From contig NZ_JAULSA010000001.1 of assembly GCF_030518235.1 (NCBI RefSeq), positions 496,001 to 560,000 on the forward strand: a stretch of 64,000 nucleotides of DNA, given 5' to 3'. A program made the translations under genes and the position numbers. Origin of the DNA: Saccharibacillus sp. CPCC 101409. GTDB taxonomy: Bacteria > Bacillota > Bacilli > Paenibacillales > Paenibacillaceae. Positions 15,482 to 24,676 of the stretch are shown here, piece by piece; the stretch's first letter is position 1, and each line of letters opens with the position of its first letter. The notes under the pieces are model-generated. The model was not told the origin of the DNA. It ran no database searches and worked only from the letters and a program-made list of their open reading frames with translations.

Positions 15482-15994
15482 ATGGGGGAACAACTAATCA
15501 AAGGAGCCGTCGCAGCCTTCGGGGCTGTGGTCGGCTACCTATTTGGAGGGTGGAATATGCTGATCAATTTGTTGGTGATCCTGGTTGTTCTTGATTGGCT
15601 GACCGGGTGGGCGGCGGCTTGGGTGCGCGGGGAGCTGCGAAGTCGCATTGGGTTTGAAGGAATCGTTAGAAAAGTCGCGATCTTCGTGGTCATGGCGATT
15701 GCGCATTTGGTGGATAACGTACTTGGCGATCTGCATCTCTTCCGGGATGCGGTCGTCTTTTTTTATCTCGCGAACGAACTGCTCTCCGTTATCGAAAACC
15801 TTGGTAAGATCGGCGTGCCGATGCCGCCGGTGATCCGGGACGCGGTTCGTATTTTTGAATCGAAGTCCAGACCGGCCGAGAATCCGCAGCTTATCCCCGA
15901 AGCGCAGCCGGAGCTGGTCAAAGAAGAAAAGGCCGCCGAAGTCGAGACAACGGCGGGCGAAGATCCAACGACGGAAGGAAACAAAACTGCATAG
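15482..15994 (+). CDS. Holin (phage_holin_4 / TcdE-like family)
   Basis: This 170-residue protein has three to four membrane segments: GAVVGYLFGGWNMLINLLVILVVLDWLTGW-type hydrophobic stretches, then VAIFVVMAIAHLVDNV and VVFFYLANELLSVIENL. The DWLTG and NELLSVIEN motifs are typical of the phi29/TcdE toxin-secretion holins. The C-terminal 40 residues are acidic and hydrophilic. It should open the membrane so that the amidase behind it reaches the wall and particles are released. Confidence 0.9.
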   Translation: MGEQLIKGAVAAFGAVVGYLFGGWNMLINLLVILVVLDWLTGWAAAWVRGELRSRIGFEGIVRKVAIFVVMAIAHLVDNVLGDLHLFRDAVVFFYLANELLSVIENLGKIGVPMPPVIRDAVRIFESKSRPAENPQLIPEAQPELVKEEKAAEVETTAGEDPTTEGNKTA

Positions 15995-16018
15995 ATAACT
16001 TAGAGAGGATGAAAGCAA

Positions 16019-17032
16019 GTGAACCTCACCCAATACCCCATCGAGCGCCGCTACATCGCCAAGCGCTCGAACACAAGGCCCGGCCTCCGGTTGACTACCG
16101 GAGCGCCGGCTTTTTTTGTCGCGCACGATACGGGGAATCCGGGAGCGGGGGCGGATAGTCATTTCAAATATTTCAACGCCCTGACCGACCGCTCCGCTTC
16201 GGCGCATACGTTTATCGACGACAAGAAGATTCTGGAGATCGTTCCGGCCGGAACGGGTTCCGATCCGGCGGAGAAAGCGTGGCACGTCATTTACAATGTT
16301 ACGACCGACAACGAGCGTTTCGGGTACAACGCCAACGACGCGGCTCTTGGCGTGGAGCTGTGCTACGGTGGAGGCATCGACTTCGAGCAGGCGTACAAGC
16401 GGTTCGTCTGGTACCTGGCCTACTGCTGCGGCAAATGGAACAAAGACCCGCGCCTGTTTATCCCGTCGCACAAACAGCTCGATCCGGCGCGGAAAATCGA
16501 CTGCGACAATGCGCTCAAAGCGGGCGGCCGGACGCTGAAAGACCTGATCGCCGACGTCGCGTCGGAGTTGAACGCCGCTGCGACTGTCCCGAATGCGGAA
16601 GCAAAACTGCCCGCCTCCGGCTCCGCTCCCGCTTCGGGCGGCAGAAACGCGGCGGGGACCGTCGGAGCCGGCGCGCCTTCCGCTCCGGCGCAGACCGACT
16701 TCACCCCGCTGCCCGCGGACATGGCGCTGGCGCTGGTGTCCGAATACGTGCGGCCGGCCTGGGCGCAGGCGCGCGCCGCGGGCAAACAGCCGGAAGCGGA
16801 ACATTTTCACCGGCTGGCCGTCAATCTGCGTTCGGCGGCGGGCATCGACGATGCCGGGCAGAAGCTCCCGGCGGCTGTCAAGCTGCACAAGTCCAACGTA
16901 CAGGAACTGGTTTTCCGCTGGCTGTCCCCGGCGTGGTACAAAGCGAAAGCGGACGGGGACTCGTCTGCGGCTGCCTCCGCGCACGAGCGGGCCAACCGGC
17001 TTCGCCTCGCGGCGGGACTTCCGCAGGAATAG
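16019..17032 (+). CDS. N-acetylmuramoyl-L-alanine amidase (endolysin)
   Basis: This protein has 337 residues, starting at GTG after GAGAGGATGAAAGCAA. Residues about 25-180 are an Amidase_2/PGRP fold with zinc ligands in AHDTGN, AHTFIDD and SHKQLDPARKIDC. A Pro/Ala/Gly-rich linker follows. Residues about 233-337 hold two similar 40-residue helical units (LVSEYVRPAWAQARAAGK and LVFRWLSPAWYKAKADGD), a probable wall-binding duplication. It cuts the amide bond between MurNAc and the stem peptide and should act with the holin. Confidence 0.92.
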   Translation: MNLTQYPIERRYIAKRSNTRPGLRLTTGAPAFFVAHDTGNPGAGADSHFKYFNALTDRSASAHTFIDDKKILEIVPAGTGSDPAEKAWHVIYNVTTDNERFGYNANDAALGVELCYGGGIDFEQAYKRFVWYLAYCCGKWNKDPRLFIPSHKQLDPARKIDCDNALKAGGRTLKDLIADVASELNAAATVPNAEAKLPASGSAPASGGRNAAGTVGAGAPSAPAQTDFTPLPADMALALVSEYVRPAWAQARAAGKQPEAEHFHRLAVNLRSAAGIDDAGQKLPAAVKLHKSNVQELVFRWLSPAWYKAKADGDSSAAASAHERANRLRLAAGLPQE

Positions 17033-17108
17033 CTCGTACTCGCACTTAAAAACTCGCATTCAACATTCGAACGCAGGCTCCCTGCTCCCGCTCCAGCTCC
17101 TTTCCCCG

Positions 17109-17157
17109 GCTCCCGGCACGTCTTCCGCAAAAGGGAAGCGTGCCGGGAGCTTTTTTT
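17109..17157 (+). terminator. Terminator of the tail/lysis operon
   Basis: A perfect 12-bp stem GCTCCCGGCACG/CGTGCCGGGAGC is followed by seven T. It marks the end of the operon. Confidence 0.93.
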
Positions 17158-17319
17158 GTGCGCGGATTTTTACACAAACCGCCTCTGTGATTCTTGTCCG
17201 CGCGCCGGGTCCGCCGAATCCGTTACGCTGAACTGGGACAGACGCGGCTTGAATTTTTTCTGTAGGCGTCCCGACAGTCTTGCAATTCCGCCCCCAAAAA
17301 TTTCGAGAGGTGAGCAAAC

Positions 17320-17898
17320 ATGCCGAAACCGAATCTCAAAGTTGTGCACGGCAAAGCCGGTTCCGCAGCCAAATTCAAAAAGCGCCAGGCGGCGCAAACG
17401 AAAACCCGGCAGGCCGCCGACAAACGAAATCCGATTCCGCAAACGACGCCGATCGCCGTACTCCTGCTGATCTCCCTGCACCTGTTCCTCGCTCTCGGCG
17501 CCGTCGGCGGCGGAGCCGCGCTGATCGCCGATCCGAGCGGAGAATCGATGGGTATGCCGGTATCGCTGCTGGAACGTTCCTTTTTCCCGAACTTCTTCAT
17601 CCCCGGCATTCTGCTTCTGCTGCTGTTCGGCGCAGGTCCGCTGGTTGTCGCTTACGGGCTGTGGCGTCTGCCGCGCTGGCCGGCGGCCGAAGCGGTGAAT
17701 CCGTATCGCCGGGAGCTGCATCCCGTTTACGCGCTGTCGCTGTACGTCGGATTCGGACAGATCGTTTGGATCGCGGTGCAAACGTACATGATGAATTCGG
17801 TGTCGCCGGTGCAGCTTTTGTATACAAGTATGGGACTTTTGATCGCAATCGCAACACTGCTGCCTTCCGTGCGTATATATTGTTTGAAAAAGGCTTGA
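17320..17898 (+). CDS. Membrane protein of unknown function
   Basis: This 192-residue protein has a CGAGAGGTGAGCAAAC ribosome site. The first 43 residues are very basic (KFKKRQAAQTKTRQAADK). Four hydrophobic segments follow, near residues 44-68, 92-112, 130-155 and 162-182. I do not recognise a family. It stands alone between the tail operon terminator and dgt. Confidence 0.75.
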   Translation: MPKPNLKVVHGKAGSAAKFKKRQAAQTKTRQAADKRNPIPQTTPIAVLLLISLHLFLALGAVGGGAALIADPSGESMGMPVSLLERSFFPNFFIPGILLLLLFGAGPLVVAYGLWRLPRWPAAEAVNPYRRELHPVYALSLYVGFGQIVWIAVQTYMMNSVSPVQLLYTSMGLLIAIATLLPSVRIYCLKKA

Positions 17899-18067
17899 CG
17901 CCGGACAAACTTGCCTGCGGAAGCGAGTTCGATCGTGCATATTGAAAAGCCGCATTCGAAGATGTGGTGCGTATTCGTGCATCTCCGTCCTTTTTTGTTT
18001 CGAATTCGCAATTTTATCCAGCCCGCAGCCTCCGCTCTGGTATAATGAAACAAGGTCGCCAGTCCCC

Positions 18068-18097
18068 TTTTCAAAAGGGCGCAAAAACAGGTATAAT
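18068..18097 (+). promoter_or_regulatory. Probable promoter of dgt
   Basis: A perfect TATAAT at 18092-18097 has TTTTCA 18 bp upstream. A second TATAAT lies at about 18041. The -35 match is weak. Confidence 0.45.
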
Positions 18098-18144
18098 CGA
18101 CACCGACTGGTTGGATTAGATCAAGAGGGCGGGGCTGGATAGAG

Positions 18145-19551
18145 ATGAGTTTGACGCAGCACAGGGAACACCGGCAGTATGCCGAAGACAAACACGAAGC
18201 CTCGCGGTCCGCGTTCGAGCGGGATTACTCGAGGCTGATTCATTCTCCGACGTTCCGCCGGCTGCAGGGCAAGTCGCAGGTATTCGGCGCGGGCACGGGA
18301 GACTATTACCGCACGCGGCTGACGCATTCGCTCGAAGTGGCGCAGATCGCGCGTCAGGCGGCGAAAAACCTCGTTTTTCAATATCCGGAGATCACGCTTG
18401 CGCGCGCCGACAGCCCCGGGCTGGTGCTCGATCCGGAAGTGGTGGAATGCGCGTCGATCGCGCACGACTTCGGCCATCCTCCGTTCGGGCATAAAGGCGA
18501 GGAAGTCCTGGCGGACATTCTGGAACAGCTGATCGAGGAACGGACCCGCAAAGCGCTGAGGGGCAAGAAGGAATCGGCCGAGCAGAAGCGGGAGAAACGA
18601 AACGAAATGCGCTACCGCTACGAGCATTTCGAAGGCAACGCCCATAACTTTCGGTTAATGATGTTTCTGGAGAAACGGGAAAATCTCGACGGGCTCAACC
18701 TGTCGGACGCGGTGCTGCTCGGCATCAACAAATATCCGTTCTCCGGGCTTGACAATAAAAAAGGCATGTATCGGCACGAATGGGACTACATCTCGGCGAT
18801 TCGCGAAGAGTGGAAGATTCCGACGCGCAAAACGACGCTGGAAGCGCAGCTGATGGACTTATGCGACGATATCGCGTATTCCGCGCACGATCTGGAGGAC
18901 GGCGTAAAAGCGGGCAAGATCGAAGTTCACGAGCATTTTATGCACGACGAAAGCATCCACCGGCTGATTATCGGGAAGATTCAGACGCTGGAGGACCGGG
19001 TATGGCAGGGGATGAGCCGCGAAGCGATCGGCATGAAGGTCGGCGAGGTGCTGGACGATTATTTGCAGGTCTGGAATATGAAATGGCCGGTCTGCGACCG
19101 CGACTTTTCCCGGACCCGCCGCGAGGTGAAGGCTTACTGGGTCAATCATTTTGTGAGCAATCTGGGCGTGATCGACGACGGAGACTGGAAAAAGGTTACG
19201 TTTGTCAAAGAAGGCGCGGAAAACGACGATCTGCTGCGGACGGTGAGCGTGCTGAAAAGCTTCGCCTGGGTCACGATGATTCGCGACCTGCGCGTGCAGC
19301 GCCTGCAAAAACGCAGCGAATGGATTATCCGGCGGCTGTGGGACGCGTTCGTCGATCCGAAAACGGCGATCTCGATCATTCCGAGCGATTGGATTCACCG
19401 CTTCGAACGCGATCAGAGACAGCCGGTGCCGGTGTGGACCTGGGAGCGCATGGTGATCGATTACATCGCCGGCATGACGGACATGTTTGCGGAAAAGATC
19501 TACAACGAACTGTACGGACTCAAAGTCGGTTCCATTTACGATATCGATTAG
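18145..19551 (+). CDS. dgt: dGTPase-like HD-domain triphosphohydrolase
   Basis: This 468-residue protein carries the HD-domain metal site of dNTP triphosphohydrolases: TRLTHSLEV, IAHDFGHPPFGHKGE (HD pair) and DLCDDIAYSAHDLEDG. The N-terminal RDYSRLIHSPTFRRLQGKSQV is the family signature. It hydrolyses dGTP (possibly other dNTPs) to the nucleoside and tripolyphosphate, shaping dNTP pools. Such enzymes can also limit phages (family knowledge). Confidence 0.93.
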   Translation: MSLTQHREHRQYAEDKHEASRSAFERDYSRLIHSPTFRRLQGKSQVFGAGTGDYYRTRLTHSLEVAQIARQAAKNLVFQYPEITLARADSPGLVLDPEVVECASIAHDFGHPPFGHKGEEVLADILEQLIEERTRKALRGKKESAEQKREKRNEMRYRYEHFEGNAHNFRLMMFLEKRENLDGLNLSDAVLLGINKYPFSGLDNKKGMYRHEWDYISAIREEWKIPTRKTTLEAQLMDLCDDIAYSAHDLEDGVKAGKIEVHEHFMHDESIHRLIIGKIQTLEDRVWQGMSREAIGMKVGEVLDDYLQVWNMKWPVCDRDFSRTRREVKAYWVNHFVSNLGVIDDGDWKKVTFVKEGAENDDLLRTVSVLKSFAWVTMIRDLRVQRLQKRSEWIIRRLWDAFVDPKTAISIIPSDWIHRFERDQRQPVPVWTWERMVIDYIAGMTDMFAEKIYNELYGLKVGSIYDID

Positions 19552-19650
19552 GCGCCAGACCGCATTATCCTTCCGGTAAAGACAATCGGCTTCAAGGATT
19601 ATGCAGCGGGTCGGGGAAAGATCCGGCCGTCAGGGAAGGGGAAGTACACG

Positions 19651-20601
19651 ATGACGAACATGGCATTGGGAATCCTGGATATGTCGCCGCAGCTCGGGGG
19701 GGCGACGGCGGAGGAAGCGCTGCGGCAGTCGGCGCTGCTGGCCAGAAGCGCGGAGGAGTGGGGCTACACCCGCTACTGGCTGTCCGAGCATCACGGCATG
19801 GACTCGCTGGCCTGCACGGCGCCGGAAGTCATGCTGGCGCATATCGGCGCGCAGACGCAGCGGATACGCATCGGCGCGGGCGCCGTGCTGCTGCCGCATT
19901 ACAGCCCGCTCAAAGTCGCGGAATGCTTTAATCTGCTGTCCGCCCTTTATCCGGGGCGGATCGATCTCGGCGTCGGACGCGCGCCGGGCGGGGACGCGCA
20001 TACGACGATGGCGCTCAGCGGCAACTTTCTCGCCCATGTCGGCGAGATGCCGGGCAAAGTGCGGGAGCTGTGCCAGCTCATGGACGGCAGCTACCGTTAC
20101 GACGGGGAACCGGTGCGCGCAAGACCGCAGCCGGCGGAGCCGCCCGAGCTGTGGATGCTCGGCACGAACACCAAAAGCGCGGATATGGCCGCTTCCTGCG
20201 GCGCGTATTACGCGTTCGGGCAGTTTATGAGTTCGAGCGACGGCCCGGAGATCGTGCAGACGTATCGCGATGCGTTTCAGCCTTCGGAGCAGCGCGAGCG
20301 GCCGCACGTGATGGTCGCGGTGCACGCGATCTGCGCGGAGACCGACAGCGAAGCGCTGACGCTGGCCGAGAAATTCCGCGCCCAGTTCCCGGATTCGCCG
20401 GTCGGCCGTCCGGATCTCAAAGGCACGGACGACCGCCTGACGCTGATCGTCGGCAATGTGCAGCGGGTCCGCGAGAGGCTGCACGAGATCCGCGACGCTT
20501 ACGAAGCCGACGAGATCATGATCGTGTGTCCGGCGATCGGCTACGCGGAACGCCTGGAGTCGTTCCGCCTGACCGCAGTTGCGGCGGGCATCGCGGAGTA
20601 A
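19651..20601 (+). CDS. LLM-class flavin-dependent oxidoreductase (MsnO8-like)
   Basis: This protein has 316 residues with a GGGAAGGGGAAG ribosome site. It has the luciferase-like TIM barrel pattern: LGILDMSPQLGG, WLSEHHGM, IRIGAGAVLLPHYSPLKVAE and RIDLGVGRAPGGD. Members use FMNH2 for monooxygenation of various substrates. The substrate here cannot be told. It stands between dgt and a convergent MocR gene. Confidence 0.92.
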   Translation: MTNMALGILDMSPQLGGATAEEALRQSALLARSAEEWGYTRYWLSEHHGMDSLACTAPEVMLAHIGAQTQRIRIGAGAVLLPHYSPLKVAECFNLLSALYPGRIDLGVGRAPGGDAHTTMALSGNFLAHVGEMPGKVRELCQLMDGSYRYDGEPVRARPQPAEPPELWMLGTNTKSADMAASCGAYYAFGQFMSSSDGPEIVQTYRDAFQPSEQRERPHVMVAVHAICAETDSEALTLAEKFRAQFPDSPVGRPDLKGTDDRLTLIVGNVQRVRERLHEIRDAYEADEIMIVCPAIGYAERLESFRLTAVAAGIAE

Positions 20602-20657
20602 GCGCGGCCAACAAACCAACAAACCGTTCAAATTAAGGATTCCCCGGCGGAGACGGC

Positions 20658-20764
20658 CGGAGCCTTTTCGGGAAAAGCGCATGCGCGGCTTTCCCGGAAG
20701 GCTCGCGGCCGCTCCGTTTTTTTGCTGCCGAACAGGCCGGATTCTTACTATCCGGCCTGTTCGG
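20658..20764. terminator. Paired convergent terminators
   Basis: A first hairpin (about 20658-20703, GAGCCTTTTCGGGAAA/TTTCCCGGAAGGCTC) is followed 8 nt later by TTTTTTT. A second, perfect 14-bp stem (20728-20764, CCGAACAGGCCGGA with its complement) follows. They separate the LLM gene from the convergent MocR gene. Confidence 0.75.
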
Positions 20765-20771
20765 TACGGCC

Positions 20772-22307
20772 TCAGGACCGCCGCGCTTTATCCGCGCAGC
20801 GCAGCAGCAGTGCGACGCCTTCGGCGATCAGGCGCTCGCTGAGCAGCGAGTAGCTGAGCCGAATCCGGTTGTCGCTGCGGCCCGACGGATCGAAGAACGA
20901 GCCGGGCACGAACGATACCGTTTCCGGCTTGGCATCCGGCGCGCCGGCCGGAGACGGGCCGCCCGCCAGCGAGTCGGCCAGCAGCCGCCGCGGGGAAAGT
21001 CCCGGCGGAAGCTCGATCCACAGATTCAGCCCGCCTTTGGGCGTTTCCCAGCGCCAGCCGGAACCGCGGAGCGCTCGCTCCATCGCTTCCTTGCGCAGCA
21101 GCAGCGCCGTGCGCAGCTTGTGCAGATGCTGCCGCGAACGTTCCGAGCGGAAGTGATGCACGAACACTTTCTGGTTCAGCAGCGGCGTGCCGCCTCCGCT
21201 GCGGGCTTTGGCTTCCAGCAGTTTGCGCATCAGATGCGCGGGAGCGGCCGCGCAGCCGACGCGCAGGCCGGGAAATATATATTTGCTGAAGCTGCGCAGA
21301 TAGATCGTATGGCCGGACGTATCGTAGGCGTAGATCGGCAGAGGAGGAGGCGGGCCGAAATAAATATCCCGGAACGGATCGTCTTCGAGCAGGATGCAGT
21401 CGTACCGCTCCGCCAGATCGGCGAGCCGTTTGCGCTGTTCGGGCGGCAAGCAGTAGCCCGTCGGGTTGTGATAAGTGGGATTCAGGTAGAACAGGACCGG
21501 CCGGTACTGCCTCATCAGCTGTTCCAGCTCGTCCAGGCGATAACCGTCCGGATAGATATCCACCGGCACGATCCGCGCGCTGCGGTGCTCGAAGATCTCG
21601 ATCGCCGCGCTGTAGCTCGGGCGTTCGATCAGCACGGCGTCGCCGGGACGCACCAGCGCTTCCGCGGCCAGATGAATGCCCTGCTGGGCGCCGCCGATGA
21701 CCAGCAGCTCTTCGGGTTCCGGCGCGAAGCCGCAGTCCTCCTCCAGGTAACGGCCGATCGCTCCGATCAGCTCGTCGTCGCCGCGCAGCGGCGCGTAGGT
21801 GCCGAGCACGCGCGGATAAAGATCGAACACGTGCTTGGCCTGCTCCGCCAGATAGGAATTGGGCAGCAGCAGGGGATCGATCTGCGCCTGGGACAGCTGG
21901 TATCGGCAGTCCCGGCTGTGCAGTTCGCCGAGCAGAGAGGGCAGCTCCGGTTCGCCCGGGGCCGCGCCATATCCGGTGACGCCGGTGCCGGTCTCCGCGG
22001 CGCGTCCGCCTGCCGCAAAGCCGCCTCCCCGCGAGCGGCCGTCGGCGCTGGCAAAAGCGGCCGCGTCATAATACCCCGATTTCTCCCGCGCTTCGATCAA
22101 GCCTTCGTTTTTGAGCCGGGTGTAGGCTTTGAGCACGGTCAGGCGGTGCAAACCGGTTTCTTCGGACATGCGCCGGATCGAAGGCAGCTTCTCCCCGCCG
22201 GACCATTCGCCGCGCGCGAGTCTTGAGCGCAGCTCGCCGGCCAGGTCGAGCGAAGAAGCGGGGCGCGTTCGCATTCCGGATACGGAGCCGGATTCGGGTT
22301 CGGTCAT
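20772..22307 (-). CDS. MocR-family regulator (GntR helix-turn-helix fused to aminotransferase)
   Basis: This protein has 511 residues. Residues 15-85 are a GntR winged helix (LPSIRRMSEETGLHRLTVLKAY). After a Gly-rich linker, residues about 130-500 are a fold-type I aminotransferase domain with YLNPTYHNPTG, LLEDDPF and the PLP-lysine site YLRSFSKYIFPGLR. MocR proteins sense PLP or amino compounds and usually control a neighbouring gene. The divergent EamA transporter gene, 143 bp away, is the obvious target. Confidence 0.93.
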   Translation of the reverse strand: MTEPESGSVSGMRTRPASSLDLAGELRSRLARGEWSGGEKLPSIRRMSEETGLHRLTVLKAYTRLKNEGLIEAREKSGYYDAAAFASADGRSRGGGFAAGGRAAETGTGVTGYGAAPGEPELPSLLGELHSRDCRYQLSQAQIDPLLLPNSYLAEQAKHVFDLYPRVLGTYAPLRGDDELIGAIGRYLEEDCGFAPEPEELLVIGGAQQGIHLAAEALVRPGDAVLIERPSYSAAIEIFEHRSARIVPVDIYPDGYRLDELEQLMRQYRPVLFYLNPTYHNPTGYCLPPEQRKRLADLAERYDCILLEDDPFRDIYFGPPPPLPIYAYDTSGHTIYLRSFSKYIFPGLRVGCAAAPAHLMRKLLEAKARSGGGTPLLNQKVFVHHFRSERSRQHLHKLRTALLLRKEAMERALRGSGWRWETPKGGLNLWIELPPGLSPRRLLADSLAGGPSPAGAPDAKPETVSFVPGSFFDPSGRSDNRIRLSYSLLSERLIAEGVALLLRCADKARRS

Positions 22308-22450
22308 GGGGACAACTCTCCTTTCTGCTGCCGCTTATTGTACGCTTAAATCGTTCTTCGCGCAGCCCGATTGCTATCGTCTGTTCTGCGGCGGCGCATC
22401 TGTTCTGCGGTCTTCCTTCTACAATAAGGCAAACGAAGGAGGAGTAACAG

Positions 22451-23377
22451 ATGATTCTACTCGGGTATTTGACGATGTGCCTGATCTTCGGCACGACTTT
22501 TCTGGCGATCAAGATCGGCGTGGAAGCCGGTCTGCCGCCGTTTCTCGGCGCGGGGCTGCGCTTCTTCGCGGCCGGTTTGCTGGTGATGGTCTGGATGTAT
22601 GCCCGCCGCAGAATCAGCTTCTCGCTGCTGCTGCGGCGAGAAACGGTGTGGACCGGCTTCGGCCTGACGTTCTGCACGTTCGCGGCGCTGTACTGGGCGG
22701 AGCAGTATATCTCGTCCGGCCTGGCTTCGGTGCTGTCGGCGACGGGGCCGGCTTTTATCCTGCTGCTGCAGGCGGGCGTATCCCGCGTCCGGATTCCGAA
22801 GCTTGCGCTGACCGGCACGCTGATCGGCACGGCGGGCGTGGCGCTGCTGCTTCTGCCGGGCGCGCAGGCCGAACACGGCCGGATGTGGCTGATCGCCGGA
22901 CTGGTCGTGGTCGCGGGCGAGATCGGCTATGCGAGCGGCGCGCTGCTGGCAAAGCATACGACCGCCAGGCTGCCGGACGCTTCGCCGATCGCGCTGAACG
23001 CGGCGCAGATGATGCACGGCGGCTGGATGCTGCTTCTGCTGTCGCTGCTGGCGGAACGCGGGCAGGCCGGCATCGGCGATGCGGCGTCGGCGCTGTTTTC
23101 GCTGCTGTACCTGACCCTGATCGGTTCGATGGCGGGACATTCGCTGTTCTACTGGCTCGTATCGCGCACGCATCCGGTGTTTCCGACCACATGGCTGTAC
23201 GTCTCGCCGTTTATCGCGCTGGCGCTCGGCGCCAAAATATACGGCGAACCGCTGCACTGGAACGCCGCCGCGGGTTCGGTCGTCGTGCTCGCGGGCGTGC
23301 TGCTGACCAACTGGGGTTCGCTGCGTTCGCTGATCCGTGCCCGCAAAGCGGCGGCCCAGGCCAGGAACACGGCGTGA
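22451..23377 (+). CDS. EamA/DMT-family transporter
   Basis: This 308-residue protein has about ten hydrophobic segments in two EamA repeats: an N-terminal LGYLTMCLIFGTTFLAIKIG, LRFFAAGLLVMVW, and a second repeat ending SVVVLAGVLLTNWG. The ribosome site is GAAGGAGGAG. Such proteins export amino acids or metabolites. Divergence from a MocR regulator suggests the substrate is an amine or amino acid. Confidence 0.92.
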   Translation: MILLGYLTMCLIFGTTFLAIKIGVEAGLPPFLGAGLRFFAAGLLVMVWMYARRRISFSLLLRRETVWTGFGLTFCTFAALYWAEQYISSGLASVLSATGPAFILLLQAGVSRVRIPKLALTGTLIGTAGVALLLLPGAQAEHGRMWLIAGLVVVAGEIGYASGALLAKHTTARLPDASPIALNAAQMMHGGWMLLLLSLLAERGQAGIGDAASALFSLLYLTLIGSMAGHSLFYWLVSRTHPVFPTTWLYVSPFIALALGAKIYGEPLHWNAAAGSVVVLAGVLLTNWGSLRSLIRARKAAAQARNTA

Positions 23378-23433
23378 AGAACGGTTTGGAAACCGGCTCA
23401 TTCCACGAGAAAGCAAGTTTGTTTGCATTCCTA

Positions 23434-23490
23434 TTAAAAAAGCACGGCGTCCTAACCTCGAAAAGGTTGGATGTCCGTGCTTTTTTTAAT
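23434..23490. terminator. Bidirectional terminator
   Basis: AAAAAAGCACGG pairs with CCGTGCTTTTTTT around an inner CCTAACCT/AGGTTGG stem. It serves the EamA gene (+) and the convergent dehydrogenase gene (-). Confidence 0.88.
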
Positions 23491-23538
23491 ACTTTTACGC
23501 CTGATTCTTATTCCGCTTCCGGGCCGTAAAGCATCCGC

Positions 23539-24489
23539 TCAATACCGTTTGTCCAGATCGACCAGGTTGCGCGGCAGTTCTTTGCCTTTGACGAACGCTT
23601 CCAGGTTGGCGATAAAAATCTCGGCGGCGCGCTCGTCGTAATGGTCGGTGTTGCCCGCGACGTGCGGCGTAATCACCACGTCATCGCGCTTCCACAGCGG
23701 ATGGTCTTCCGGCAGCGGTTCTTGTTCGAACACGTCTAGCGCCGCGCCGGACAAACGTCCGGAGTCGAGCGCTTCGATCAGCGCATCGGTATCGACGCTC
23801 TGGCCGCGGCCCACGTTGATAAACAGCGCGCCTTTTTTGACGTAAGCCAGACTGTCTTTATTGAAGAAACGGCGCGTCTCGTCGGTCAGCGGCAGGATAT
23901 TGACGATCACGTCGGCTTTGCCGAACGCTTCTTCGATCCCGTCCGTTTTGTACATCTCGTCGATATGTTCTTCCGGACGGCCGGAATGGCGCACGCCGAT
24001 CGTGCGCATGCCGAACGCTTTGGCGATCTTCGCCGTCTGGCGTCCGATATGGCCGGTGCCGACGATCGCCATCGTGCGCCCGGCAATCTCGCCGTAATTT
24101 CCGTCTTTTTGCCATACGCCCTGCGCCTGACTGCGGATATTGGCGTGCAGACTGCGGGTCATGCTCAGCAAAACGGCGAAAATATGCTCGGAGATCGGGA
24201 TGGCGTGCACGCCTCCGGCGGTGGTCAACCGGACGTTTTTTTCTTTCAGGCGATCCATCGGAAAATAATCGACGCCCGCGGACCACGCCTGAATCCATTT
24301 CAGGTTGTCGCTTTCCAGCGCCGCGTCTTCCATTTTACGATTCCAGCCCAGCAAAATATCCGCTTCCTTGATCTGTTCGGGGGTCACTTCCTTGATCGGC
24401 ACGGTCTTGAATTCGTAGTCCGGCGCGATCTCTTGAATCTTCCGCGTTTGGTCCTCTGGCAGTTCGTACAGCGAAACGATAGTCGGCAT
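23539..24489 (-). CDS. D-2-hydroxyacid dehydrogenase, NAD-binding
   Basis: This 316-residue protein has the family's Rossmann motif VGTGHIGRQTAK (GxGxxG, about 142-153), the FINVGRGQSVDTDAL signature with catalytic Arg, the acidic DVFEQEPLPEDHPLW region and the catalytic His of ITPHVAGNT. It interconverts 2-oxo and D-2-hydroxy acids. The exact substrate is unknown. Confidence 0.93.
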   Translation of the reverse strand: MPTIVSLYELPEDQTRKIQEIAPDYEFKTVPIKEVTPEQIKEADILLGWNRKMEDAALESDNLKWIQAWSAGVDYFPMDRLKEKNVRLTTAGGVHAIPISEHIFAVLLSMTRSLHANIRSQAQGVWQKDGNYGEIAGRTMAIVGTGHIGRQTAKIAKAFGMRTIGVRHSGRPEEHIDEMYKTDGIEEAFGKADVIVNILPLTDETRRFFNKDSLAYVKKGALFINVGRGQSVDTDALIEALDSGRLSGAALDVFEQEPLPEDHPLWKRDDVVITPHVAGNTDHYDERAAEIFIANLEAFVKGKELPRNLVDLDKRY

Positions 24490-24676
24490 TCGGGGCTGTT
24501 CCTCCTTTGGGTCTGTGAAGATTACTCTTTTTTATTCTAGCAAAGTTCGGCGTATAAATCTTCCCGCGGCGGCTTGGACGCTAGGCACGGGGCAAAAAGC
24601 GGGTATATATCAGTAGGCAAGGGAGCGCGGAGCGCAAAAACCGACCGTCCGGCCGAATAACCTTGAAGGAGCTGCC

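Noticed and set aside
2991-17032. Complete prophage
   Set aside because: No head, packaging, replication, regulator or integrase genes are present within or directly beside the operon.
2991-17032. Type VI secretion or extracellular injection system of the PVC/Afp type
   Set aside because: There is no AAA+ ATPase (ClpV or the eCIS ATPase) and the genes match the PBSX set, including holin and endolysin for lysis release.
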